Shown piece by piece: positions 41,101 to 55,300 of a DNA stretch of 64,000 bases (position 1 is its first letter; the number at the start of each line of letters is the position of its first letter). This DNA is from Megalonaias nervosa (lineage: Eukaryota; Mollusca; Bivalvia; Unionida; Unionidae). The notes beneath the pieces are model-generated. The model made no database searches. It saw only the letters and a list, made by a program, of their open reading frames with translations, and was not told the origin of the DNA. Both the position numbers and the translations under genes were made by a program. Where the stretch lies: positions 36,082 to 100,081 of the forward strand of contig JAECUM010000821.1 of assembly GCA_016617855.1 (NCBI GenBank). Reading direction: 5' to 3'.

Positions 41101-44100
41101 TCTAAATATAGATTATATACTTTACAATGGTTGCTACAGGGCCAACTGTAACAAATGGATATAATTCTACTAGGATCGCAATAGCAAATGCAGGACCATT
41201 ACTGGCATCAGTGACCACTGCTGCTATTTTGACAAACACTTAACGGAATAAAGTTATTTAATTCCTGATTTAAGCTGATTGAGAATTCGGGAATTCATTA
41301 TTTTTCTGCATGCAGCTGAATCCGTGAATCACTAACAAGAGTTGCGAAATTCACACCAAAAAAAATGAGGGTTGACAGGTCTGGATTATGGATTGTACTA
41401 CACAAATGTAATTTGTCAATATACAAGTGTATTTCAAACTAGTTTATCTTTATTTAATCAAAAGCACATATTTCTGTGCCTGCTTTTATACCCCACCCCA
41501 TTCCCGGCCATTGTTTGGGTACATGCGTCATTTTCTTCAGCTAACTGACTTGGTTAGTTATAACATGGTCTGGTCTATAATATGGTTGGGTTCTATGGAC
41601 TGCAGCTACCATGTTATAGTGGGGTCACAATGTACTGTATTTCTGTTACATTTTCTGTGTAAACCAATCCAACTTACCTTCTGCTACAAATGGATATTCC
41701 TGGCTATCTCTCATTCCAGGTTCTATTTCAATCTCTAACACCTTCTCTTCGGGAACAAATCTGAAAGTATTACAAAAGAAATGTAGGAGCTGCAGTGGTT
41801 AGTGTGTTGGACTTGCCATCTAAAGGGTGTGGGTTCAAATCCTGCCATTGGACCAGCATAGGTCAGCTACCATGGTGTCCTTGGGCAAGGAACTTTACCC
41901 CAATAGCCTCAGCACTAAATCACCTACTTGTGTTGTTGTGCCATAAAGCACCAAAACCAAACCAAACATAATATCTGTGAAAGTAAAAATCACTGCAGTT
42001 TGGTAATATACTGTACTGATACTTCAGCTTACTTCTGTAATTCAGGTCTCAGGACCATGATATAATATAGTTCACCACATGTACATATTTGCTTTGATGA
42101 ATACACTTGGTACTAATTATTCAAAATCTCAGTTCCCTAAAATACTTAGTGAATGTATACAGTTATAATATTAATAAAACGCAAGTCCCTCTGGCAGACT
42201 AATGATATCCTGGCCAAACTGAATCTCCATCAATAAAAAATCCATTCAATTATTTTTAACTGCTGAGTAATGAAAACAAATCTCTGATATTCAGGGTCAA
42301 TAGAAGATTATCAGGATGGCTAACATGATACTCATATTGGATGTAAGATTGGCACCATTTTCAATAGGACCAACCAGACGTGTATGTGTTTTGGATTTTT
42401 AACTATCTTTAAAAACATTTCAATCATATCGCTACAATGTCTGCAGTGTGGCAGTTTATAGTGATGTCTAGCACTGAGGCATCATGCTGCAGACATGTAG
42501 CACAATGTCCCACCCAGTCACATTATCCTGACACCAGGTCAATCGGTCCTAACACTAACCTCTTAATGCTGAGCACCGATAGAGGCAGCTGTTAGTACCA
42601 TTTTTATAAGTCTTTGGTATAACTCGGCCTGGGTTTAAACCCGCAACCTCCTGCATCCAAGGCAGACACTGCCAACCAGACATAAGAAGGTTTCTGGTTA
42701 AAACCCAAGGTCAATATGACCATCCATTGAGGAGAAGTAGCAAATCAGATTTTTAAGATGGCAATCACAGCAACCATATTGGATTTAATATCAGTACCAT
42801 TTTCATTTAGGACCAACTAGATATAATAAGAAGCCTTTTGATAAAACCCCTATATCCATATCAGAAGAAGTTGTAATAAAAGGATTTTCAATACACAGTG
42901 GATGTCAGATTGGCATCATTTTCTCTTAGGACCAACCAGACACCATGGTCCCATTTCACATAGCAATGCAAGTTTATGTACAGAATTTTCACAAGTTTTA
43001 AGCATAAGAAAATCTTATGCCATTTCACAAGTGTGTCTCATATGGACATGTGCATGAAAATTTTAACATCTAAGAAAAATCTTTTGCATCAGCTAGTCTT
43101 TTCTATGGGTGGTAGTTAATAACTCAGTAAAACAACAGGAACATCTACAAGATACTTCCAAAGGATGGTGATGAAGATGACAACAAGAAGAACAATAAGA
43201 ACACAATGACCAAAAAATACTGTGCAAAAAAATGCCATGGCCTTTTGGCCATACTGAAAAATGGGTGGCGGGGCCATGCCAGTGGTGTGCACATGTGTAT
43301 GAGAGAGAGACTGAAAAGCTACAAGTCAAGGAATTTAATTTCCTTCTTGACAAAATCTTTATTTATCTGTGTCAAAATAGTTATCCAATGATTAGATATT
43401 TTATCAGCTTCTGTTTCCTTCTAATATATGAATGTACTGGAGGTCATCAGGCTTTCATTTCCAACAACCAACCAAGATAGTCCACTATTATAAAATGCAA
43501 TACCAACAATAAAGGTTTAACATTGAGGGGTTTTATTTGCTCTGACCGCAACTGTTTGCATTGTGAAACCAAAACCCAACAAAAAATAATGCATCATAAG
43601 TTGATCTTCAACATTCCCTCGCTGTCTATATGTCCATCAAATCTTGAAATAAAATTACAGTGGGATGTAATGTAAATCCATTCTTCTTTAAGATAGGGGA
43701 TCATCTCAAAAGGCTCTTTCTCATATGCACTTCATATATTCTCTCAACATTAGGATTAGGATTAGGATTAGGATTAGGTCAAGTTATATCTGATTAATAT
43801 TCTCAAACAAAAAGAACATTTTTTCCAACTTTTCCAACTTAATAATAAAATAATGCAACAACATACAATCTGGGAAACTATTATGTTCATTTCTCAAATT
43901 ATTTGGTTCAGATTCATATAAACAATGTATTGTTTAACCTCCTATTTATTATATCTACAATGCCCTAAAGATGAAAAATATACATGACTTAAACTTTAGA
44001 ACCTTTATTTGTGTTTGCAAAACATGTATACCATCCACTAATGACGGTTATCAAATAACTATATGATGATAAAGTCTAATCAAATTAGGTACATAATAAT

Positions 44101-46284
44101 CTATAAAAACAAGTTAATGAAATTTCACCTGACGATGTCAATCAGTTGATTTAGGCAAGCCCATAAGTACGCACAGACTTCAGTAAGTGTGTCTTTCTTC
44201 AGAAGATTTTTATTATAGCACTGGGCAAGAACCATTTTTGTATGCATACACAGATGACCTGATGAGATTTTCAGGCCATTACAGTAATATTTTGTATACA
44301 TACTTTTAACAATTATTTGAAATTGGACATTAAAAAAAAAAACATTATTAGCAATAAAATGTAATAGTTATATTTCTATTCATATGAAGATAACCTGATT
44401 AGATTTTTTTAAATTTCCATGAATTTGTTTATTGATATATTTATTTACAATTTTTTTCACTTTCTGGACTTCTTTTTTTAATAAAATCTTGTTATAATGA
44501 TTAAGAAAAATCCACTTCGGGTCAACAAATGAAAGTAAATGTGTTGCTTTTTCTAAATTTTCTCAGAAAAAAGCAGAGACAATAAATAAATAAATAAACA
44601 AATAAATAAATATGTAAAAGTAGAACATACACTCTTCCTGCAACATCAAACTCAAGGCTCAGATGTTCTGTGCAAAAGATAATTTTAATTTTCAAATTTT
44701 TAATGACATTTAAAGAGACCGAAGTATGCATATTCTTTCCATTGATAGAATATTAATTTGTTCACTTGGATGCCATACAATATGCATTTTCTTCTTCTTT
44801 TTATTTTGTAAACATTATCTTTGAAAACCAGTGAACAAATAATGCATATTAAGTTTAGATGCCACTGTAAGGCTCTATCAAATAAAGAGTTAATAAAGAG
44901 CTACTGTTTGGAGATGTCTGAATGACCCAATTGAATTTAATTATAAAATGAGACAATATATATACCTGTACAAAAATTCAAGTCTATTCAGTAAATATGT
45001 TATGTAAATAATGATTATGTATGAAAAGGGAAGAACAAAATTCTACAGACAGTTACAAACTCAAAGCAGAGGTCTGAAGAAAATGTTGTTTAAGCATTAA
45101 ATATAATTAAAAGTTTTTAATAAAATTTTACATCTATTTCTTTGGCTGCTGATTTCCACAGCTATTAAAAGTGAATGCCCCAATGCTTGATAATGAGTAT
45201 AACAAAAATTATGTGTGCTCAAGTGAACAGACACCTGTGTAAATTTGGACAGTGTTATTTTAATGTTATGGTTTATATTATTGCAAATGAATTTTGGTAC
45301 AATACACTTTGCACCCTATGGTAAAATTTACTTCACATATGCAGTGACAGCTTATAATCTGCCAAAATAACAGTATGTTTGGGTTCCCACAGATCTAGCA
45401 ATGTTTCTAAGTCACAGTATTTTTTGCTTTAAGGAATCATTGTACAAACGTGCAGTTTCAATGGAAACAGAATCATAAACAAGTGGGAATAGATTATTAA
45501 TCTCACTATGGAATCACTGTCAGCTAATGGGAATAGTATCATGGGCACCCACAGGATTTCTTGCATTCTTGCTGGGGGAGGGTCAGGATTTTTTGCAAGG
45601 GGGGGTGGGGTCAGTCAGTCACAGCCGGGAGAGTTAGTATAGTAAGCAGTCTGAAACTAAAGCTAATATTTACCAAGCATTTTGAACAGAATCTTGTGAC
45701 ATATTTTCAGCTTTATTTGCATGATTAAACTTGTTGGAATTTATATATATATTTGCAGTATGATTTCCGGGGGGGGGTCATGTGACCCCCCCCTTGTCCT
45801 ATGCTGCAGGCGCCCATGAATAGTGTATATTAGTCTCTCCATATTACTGTGTCACAATGACATTTTTTTTATGCAGTATCCAACTGGAACTGAATTCTTT
45901 CCAGATGTTGTGGATAATAACGTTTTTTTTTTTATTAAAAAAAAATATCCATTTTAACTGTTCTTTAAAAATGCTTTGTTTTAGCTGACACATTTTTTCC
46001 TAAGGACTAAAGATTCTACAAGAAAGAATTCTTATTATTAGCCATTATAAAAACAATACAGTTTCTTGACTGTATCTATTAATGATGTTGATGATCATTT
46101 ACAGAAAAAAGTATCTTTTTCCATTTAATTTATAATAGACAGCTGTTATTACCACAAGGAATGGAAATGCTGACACATCATCACATGTAAATGCACCATC
46201 ACATGTAAATGCACAGGTGTTTTTTTTTTATGAATAGTAGCTATGAAGAAGAACTTATTCTAATGGATTAGATTTTTCCACATC

Positions 46285-46330
<46 letters not shown>

Positions 46331-49300
46331 CACCAATTCCTGACCCTGACATACTGTATAATGAGAGTCATTTTTCTACCCTGATTTTTGTGAGACTTTG
46401 AGTAAAATGCATCATGAGGAATATGAATGTTCCATGTTATTCTTTTACACAGAATGTTTAAAAAATGTTTAAAGATAGCTTAGTCTGAAAATACCCATTA
46501 TATGGTATATATATATATTGCAATGTGAAAATACCCATTATAGGGTATATATATTGCAATGTGAAAATACCCATTATAGGGTATATATATTGCAATGTGA
46601 AAATACCCATTATAGGGTATATATATTGCAATGTGAGGGGGTATCTGAAGACAACACTCTCTACAACTTTCACTGTCCACAATCATACTGGTACTAATGA
46701 AAAATAAAATGTGTACTTATGCCTGCCTGGGAGCTGCCATAAAGCTACACAAAAATTTACAGGCAACTTACGAAAAAATGTTTGTAAATCTCATCAGTGA
46801 AACAGCCAAAATCACATACAAAAGCAAAGCTGCCAACCCTCCAGGCTCACAATTAGTGAAAACAGGGATAAAAATTAGTGAATTTTGACATGAATTCATG
46901 AAGCAATATTTGAGTCCAGGAATATTTGTCGGAACAAATGTTTGGCATGGTCTCCAGCTGATAAAGGTAGATTGTGTTCAACAAGAAAACTCACAAACAA
47001 TGCTTCTGCGTTGGTAGCTTGCAGGTCTTCCATCAATGGCTTAAAATATTCCAGAGCCGAAATCTGCTGCGAGTTCTTAATTTTTGCAGCCATACTTTAT
47101 GTCAGACTGGCACCATTTTCATTCACGACCAACTAGACAGCTTAAGACTCAAAGGATGGACATCATGACAGCCATGTTCAAGACAGGATCAACACCACTT
47201 TCGTTTAAGACCAATTCAACATCATAACATCATCCATCCAAGAGAAGCAGCATTAACAAGATGTTCAAGGTGGCCTTATTGGAGTCAGATCAGCACCATT
47301 TACGACAACTAGATTTGATAAAATGTCTTCTGGTGAATACACTATGCTGATATAATTTTCCATTCTGAAGGAATAGCAATAACAAGATTTTCAAGATGGC
47401 TACATCAGATCTACACCATTCTTATTTAAGATGAAACAAAGTCTTCTCAGTATGAACATTAAGTAGCGACACGATTCTCAGGCTTGCCAACATGTTTGCT
47501 ACATCTGAAATCAGATCAACACTATTTTTATTTACAACTAACTAGACAGCATAAGAAGCTTCCTGGTGAACTCCCCATGCTGACATGACTTTCTGTTCAA
47601 GAGAAGTGGTGACAACAAGATTTTCAAGAACGCTGGTATGGTGGCCATATTTGATCTTAGATCAGCACCACTGAAGACCAACAAGATAGTATAAGAAGTC
47701 TATTAGTTAAAACCACATGCTGATATGACCATCAGTTCATAAGGATAAGATTTTCAAAATGACCACTGTATTTTGTATTTAGCGCAAATGACACTAATCA
47801 AGCACAGGAATCCTATCAAACCTTCGAAAGAGAATACTGCTCACTAGGTAATGACCATGATGCTGTATATAACAGAGCAAAGATAACCAAATAAATCAAC
47901 TAAAATTCTTTGTTTCTAAAACACAAATCCCCATGCTTTCCCATTCTGACTACTATCCCAAGAGTTTGGAGTCTCTTGGATAGGTCCCTGAGGGTATGCA
48001 CTGCCACAGGGGCAAATATCATTTGCTTAGGGATGGACCCAAGGCCAATGTCACAATATATATCAATTCTTCTTTTCATGCCCAGAATGTGTACATATGG
48101 TCAAAGGGTGGAACCTCAGTAGTTTCCAAGTTCTAACCAAGGTGCTAAGTGCATTGCTTGAAAAATGCCCATTGTCCGTGTCAATTGTATGTATAAATTT
48201 GTCTTTCCAGGCAAATCCATACATATGATTATAGCATTGGCATCTATGTTATGAGCAAGGGCAAAGTTCTTGAAGGCAATGGAAAGACTCCAGAGCAGGG
48301 GTCGGCAACCTACGGCATGCGTGCCACAAATGGCATGTCAAGGGGTTTAGTACAACATGCAAAGGGCAGCCAAAAATCTTGATTTTAACAGTGTTACTCT
48401 CTTACTGGTGGCACACATTCTTTCATTTTGTAATTAATCCAGAAAAAAAAGTGGCACGCTATGTAAAATAGGTTGCTGACACCCCTGTCCCAGAGCATGA
48501 CCCAGAGGTTCCAGTCTAAAATGTGTTGACACTTGGGTTACTGAACACTATATGAATTCTCTGACATGTGAGACAAAAAGAAAAAGTTATTTGAAATGTA
48601 TGTAAAGTCACCTCTATTAACCCTTGTGGTAAGTGTACACCCATAAAACTATCATACACCTAAGTGTACACCCATAAAACTAGCATACACCTAAGTGTAC
48701 ACCCAAAAAACTAGCATACACCTAAGTGTACACCCATAAAACTATCATACACCTAAGTGTACACCCATAAAACTAGCATACACCTAAGTGTACACTGATA
48801 AAACTAGCATACACCTAAGTGTCCACCGATAAAACAAGCATACACTTAAGTGTACACCCATAAAACTATCATACACCTAAGTGTACACCCATTAAACTAG
48901 CATACACCTAAGTGTACACCCATAAAACTAGCATACACCTAAGTCTGACATGTCTAGCTTTAAAGGTTTGGGCAGAGTTATGTATTACAGTTGCACATTT
49001 AATAATCACAAGGACAATCAACAAGTATTTTGCTGAAACCAGTACCTCATCGGAATCCTTGCATTGATGGATATATCACCAATGTATTTGACATTCAAAA
49101 CCATTAGCACAACACTAATTAGCACTGGTGATGACAACAAGGTTGAAGTTGCTGCCATTGTTGATGACAACAATGACCATGCTAACACATGTAAGAAAAT
49201 AAATAAAATAAAAGAAACTGACTCACTTGATATTGGGACAATCATCACAAACTTGTTGCTGTGTCATCTGGAACCTGCCAGGACCAAGCTGCTGTGTGAC

Positions 49301-52300
49301 CATCTCCGTTCTGCAATTACACTTCCTAGTTCCTTTAGCAGGCCGGCCTACAGGCTTGTATCTTAGAACCTGCAAGAAAACAATAGTTTCTTTTAAATAC
49401 ATTTAAATTTTTTACAAATTTCTTCTACAAAGACAACTGTCAAAAATAACAAGTGCTCCATATTTGCAAATATGTGCTTGACAATATGACTTGTGTAGTT
49501 GATGGTCATAAACTTTAATACAAAAACTTGAAATGTGTTGACGCATATCAGCATATAAACCTTGGATCTGTAGTAACATTATTGTAAATTGTCAGTTTTA
49601 ATATGGCATAAGATATAAAAATATGACTTTTATAAACTTTTAACAAAACTTTTAATATTGTTTCGAAAAATGAAACATGGTTTCTACCTAAGCAGACAAG
49701 ACAGGAACTCCCAGAATATCAGCATATAAACCTTAGAACAAACTATTGTAATGTTACAGCAATATATTGTAATGTTATTCCAATCTAATATAATGTTATA
49801 CAATTCTAATATAATGTTATACAATTCAAATATGTTATACCAATCTAGTGTAATTTTATAACAACGTAATATGTTATACCAATGTATTGTAATATTATAC
49901 CAATCCAATATAATGTTATACCATTCTGTTGTAATGTTGTACCAATAGTGTAATGGTATACCAATCTATTATAATGTTATACCAAACTAATATAACATTA
50001 TTCCAATCTAATATAATATTATGCCAAATCTAATATAATATTATGCCAATATAATGTCATACCAGTCTAATATAATGTTATTCTAATCAAAGGTAATGTT
50101 ACACCAATCTATTGCAATGTTATACAAATCTACTGCAATGTTATACCAATCTATTGCAATGTTATACCAAAGTTCCAGTTGAATACAGTAACAAATGCAG
50201 AAGACATGTGACTTTCCAAAACTACACAATGCTGAACCAAGCTTTATGCTTAGCAGGCGAGAAAACACAGGAATTCCAAGTATATCAGCATACAAACTTT
50301 TGACCCACAGTACCATGATCATAAAAGTTAACTTAATTCAGACACTGATATTGAACAAATGCAACTTTCAAAAACTTACCACAAAATGTAATCATTGCTG
50401 ACCATGATGCTTAATCAGGTATTAGAGGCAAGACAGGGTTTCTAAGAATATTACAGCAGCATACATTTTGGACCCCCAGTTTTATTATCAGTTTTACTTG
50501 AATGCAACAGATGACTGTTAACATAAATGACTTTCAAAATATTCAACACAAAACTATTACACTGCTGACGATGATGCCCACAAATTCAACACAAAAATGT
50601 AACAATGCTGATTATGCCAAAAGATTAAATACAAAACTGTAACAATGTTGATGATGATACAAAACTGTAACAGTGCTGATGATACCCACAAATTCAACAC
50701 AAAACTGTAACACTGTCGATGACACCAATACCTAAGTGAACACTATATCTCACCATTCATAAGCAGAAAAAGTAAAGAGCATAGCTTTCTAAATATTTTG
50801 ATTTGAACTGAATAGACTACTGTGATTTCACTGTAATTTGTATGGCATCCATTTTCATGGACTTTATGAGTTCTACTAACCACAAAATTTAAAAATCAAA
50901 TAAAGACCAGTCCTTCCAAAGAAATAATAACCTTCCCCCAAATCAAAGAATTTAAGTTTTAACAAAAGTTCTTTTTTTCTTACTTTAAAAAAAAAACATG
51001 AAAATTGATCTGTACAAAAATAATGTATTTACAATAATTTGTCTTCACAATACAACAACATATTTAATACAAACACCTTTCAAAAAATTTCAACACAGAT
51101 AGTGGAAAAACTGAAAACTGTGGCAGCTGAATAAATATTAACACCACAAGGGTTTCTAAATATGCTAGAACTGATTTCCCACTTTTACACAAATATGACC
51201 TTTACTTACATAAAATGGGTATTTTGTTTCAATGTATATAATAATGATGTTCCTTCAATAAAATGGGGTTTTTGTTTCAAGGCACATTAATATGACCTTA
51301 CTTCAATAAATGAGTCATTTGTTTGAAAGTGATAAATAAGACCCATGCTTCCAAAAAATGGGACCTTACTTCAATAAATGGGTACAATGTGACCCTATGA
51401 CAGCATCCTGTTGTAACACAAATTCGGATATAACAAGATCGTGGCATGTATTTCTTTTATACAAGCAATTCTTTCTTTCTTAAAAGTACTAAAACTAATG
51501 TTTAAAATGTTTATTGTCATTTTGGGGAAGAGATTGCATTTGAATTCTACATAAGACAATCATGGAGTGGCTCCTAAAAATTTCATACACATGTATTTTT
51601 CTCATAGAAAAAAACAAAAATTTTCTTCTTAAAAGTATGAAAAAGAATACACAAAAAAAGTTTATTATCATTTTGGGGAAAAGATCCCTAATGAATTCTA
51701 ATAATAATAATACAACCATGATGACAGGAACAATGGCTGCTACAATCAATCAAATGACAGCTAATTCCTTTTCTTTTAAAGTACCCAGAAAAAATAGTTT
51801 TGCTGAAACTTCAAAGAAAACTGCTTACCTTTGAAGCAACAATCATTCTGTATAAATACTAAGCAAATGAAAAACAATCAGTCTCAATCAATATACTACA
51901 ATTATTTGATTTTGCAACCACAATAAGACACAAGCATTTGTTTGTCCTCCTAGCTGTCCTTTAGCGGTGCCTTCAATAACACAAGCACCTTCATCAAAGA
52001 AAGCGGACTATAATCTTTAATAATAACAAAGAACCTTTTATGAAAAGATGTCACCACCAATCTTACATAAAGCAATGGAATCTGATGAATTGTTGCATTT
52101 TCCAAAGTGACTGGAACACCTTTAATGTACCTTGAAAGTTCTCTTTTAGCAGGATAAAAGTTTATGCTTATAACCATTACCAATCGCATATAAAGGCAAA
52201 TTAAATTTTCAATCATATCTGGCCATCAAGTTAACTGAAGATGGGGTATCTCACAAAGATGTTTGTTAAACTAATTAATTTGTTCACGTTTTTCATTCCC

Positions 52301-55300
52301 CTATGAAAAGCCTCATCCCCGGTGTAGCATCAGCAAGATCATAGCTATTTCCAGATGTCTTAAATCTAGGCCACTTTAAGTACATGTACATGTAGCATGT
52401 AAACAACTATAGCCTCATGCTACTGCTGACAATATCCTAGTGAATTGTTTAGTGTCAGTCGGATATAAACCAAACGAAGATTACCAATTTTTTTAATATA
52501 TGGGTTATTTGTGTTTTCTAATGGGATGTGACTGATACTTGAATTTTAAATCATGTTATCTATATTTGAATTCGTGGATTTTTCACAGACATGTACAGAA
52601 CTTAATGGATTATGGATTGTACTGCACATATGTAAGCTGTCAATTTACAAGTGTATTTCAGACTAGTTTAATGAAAAGTACATATTTTTGCATTTGCTTT
52701 TATCACGGCCTTTGCCTTTCATGCTATTTTTTGGTATATGCATCATTTTCTTCAGCTGACTTGCTTGGTTATAACACATTTCAGTCTATAGCATGGTCGG
52801 GTTCTAAGGACACCAACCACTGTGCTATAGTGGAGTCACACTGTAGATAAATATTATGTTACTTCAATAAAATGAGTCTTTGTTTCAAGTTACATAAATA
52901 TGACCTTACTTCAATAATGGGTCTTTTTTGTTTCAAGGAAAATAAATATGATCTTATTTCAAAAAAATGGGTCCTTTGTTAAAGGTACATAAATATGACC
53001 TTACTTCCACAAGATGGGTCTTTTGTTTTGAGGTAAATAAACATGACCTAACTTCAATAACTGGGTCTCTTGTTCAAGATACATAAATGACCTTACCTGC
53101 CATAAAACGCGTCTTTTACATAAACTTGACCTTACTTCAATAAATTGGGTCTTTTGTTTCAAGGTACATAAATAACTTCACTTCCATAAAATGGGTCTCA
53201 GAATCAATGTACATAAAAATGATCGTACTTCCATAAAATGAGTCTTTTGTTTCAAGATACAGGTTTATGACCTAACTTCAATAAATGGGTATTTTGTTTC
53301 AAGGTACATCAAAATGATCTTACTTCAATAAAATTCCCAGAGTATAATTCTTCCAGTGTCACTTCCAAATCCATAACTACATCTCCACCACGTGGAATTT
53401 CTCGGTTCTGCTCCCGCATTCCACCTCCAAAGAAACTAAAGTCTCCAAAGAAGCTGAAATGGTGAAATAATGAAATGAAACACAGAGAGAAATATTATCT
53501 CCCTTATTGAATTTTCTACAGAATCATCAGTTTGCATGAATATACATGTAATGACATCAATAAAATCAGTTTTAAAAAGAGTTATTGCTTTTTTATATGC
53601 ACTTAATATTTTAATTTATTTTAAAGTTAAAACGTACAAAGGTCTGATATTACAACTCATACCAACTCATGAATTCCTTCAAAATTTATTGAGTTGAAAT
53701 GAAAATCATGACAGAAGAGTCTTTTGTTGATGATGCTGGTTTTAAAGGCACTTTTAACACATTATTGGCCATATCATGCCAAAGAAATGGAAGTTAAGTG
53801 CTTTTCCCAAGGACACACCAAGGTAGCTGACCCAGGTTGGCCTAGCATGTATCAAATCACAACCCTTGCAAGTCCAATGCCCACCATCTGAGCTGCCATG
53901 GATGCCAACACACAGAGAGATGGGACAGATGAATAAGAGAGAAACATGATATACCCTCTCTACAGACATGGAATGGATGTGTGCAAGGGAAACACTATAT
54001 GCACTATATATAGACCCAGAGATGGGGACAGATGTTTGATAGAAACACGATAAACCCAATCTATAGACAGAGATGGATTGATGCATGAGAGGTAAACACC
54101 ATCTGCCCTATCTACAAATGGCAAGATGGAATGGATGTATGACAGGGAAACACTATATACCCCTTCAATAGAGATGGAATGGATGTCAGGGCTAATGAAA
54201 TATTTCAGAAAATTCACCTGTCCACCTTCATTTTCACTTGTCTCAAAAATATCAATAACTTGCATAGATCAAATGAGATGTATGCACTTAATCCACAGAA
54301 AAACAAAAAAATAACATATAACATATTTGTTTCCTTAAAGAGCTAAATTTTTCATTTTTCAGTTGTCAAGGTATCTTATATACACTACATCTTGCTCTAA
54401 CACAATAGCATCAGAACGTAACTCAGCAAGAATTAATAGGAATTTACTGAAATTTTCTCTCTAGACTTGATAAAATGAAAGTCTCATGACCTGAATCTGT
54501 TCCTGCAATTAAAACCATGTTCAACACCGTTCTTCTGGAGTGCACAGAGCATTTCCATATTGGTCAATGATTTTTCATAAGATGCTGTAGGATGCGATAA
54601 TTCCAATTCATTCATATTTAATTTTAAAATGTCTTTTCCTAACATAATATCAGCTGCTCCAACTTCCAGGAGTTTTGCACATCCTGCATATACTGTGCTG
54701 CACAGGTATTACAATGTCCAGCGCTGTAACGAAACTTGACTGATTCAATCCTGAATTTGTCAGTTCAATTGACAACCACACCCGTTGAATTTACAACCTG
54801 TACAAGTTTGGAATATTGTTTTCTACAGCTGCCAAACATCTTTCTTTCAGTGATTCAAGCCATGGATAAATATTAATCCAATGTGACTGAAAATCTCTCT
54901 GTCTGATTGGTGTCATATCTGACATGTTTGCTGCTTCAGAATCTAGCTTAAGTCTCTTTAGTGAAACAGTCACTTCAACTCAATAGCATCATATTTCATC
55001 CCTCCACTTTCACAGGAAAATTTCTCCAACTTTTCCCGATAAACTTTTAAAAATAAGAAAACTCTTTATTATCCATATAATAATGATGACCTCGCTCAAC
55101 ATTTGCTCCTAAAGTTGTCAAACAACATATTTTGCAGCTTACATATTAATGCAGGCAGCACGTTAATTACCATAACTGCTCTCCTTCAAACAGAATATTG
55201 CATGTCAAATGCAATTCTGTGTATAATCAATTAAAAATTAAGAATCATTACTCTCATGTAATCAGTTCATAAAAGAAACCTACACTATGGTTGGCAGAAT

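Noticed and set aside
43749..43778. Interstitial telomere
   Set aside because: The hexamer is TTAGGA, not TTAGGG, and the run is only about 30 bp.
49064..49366. Plus-strand open frame of about 100 codons
   Set aside because: Antisense to DNAJB11 exon 5 and intron 4/5 sequence; no domain.
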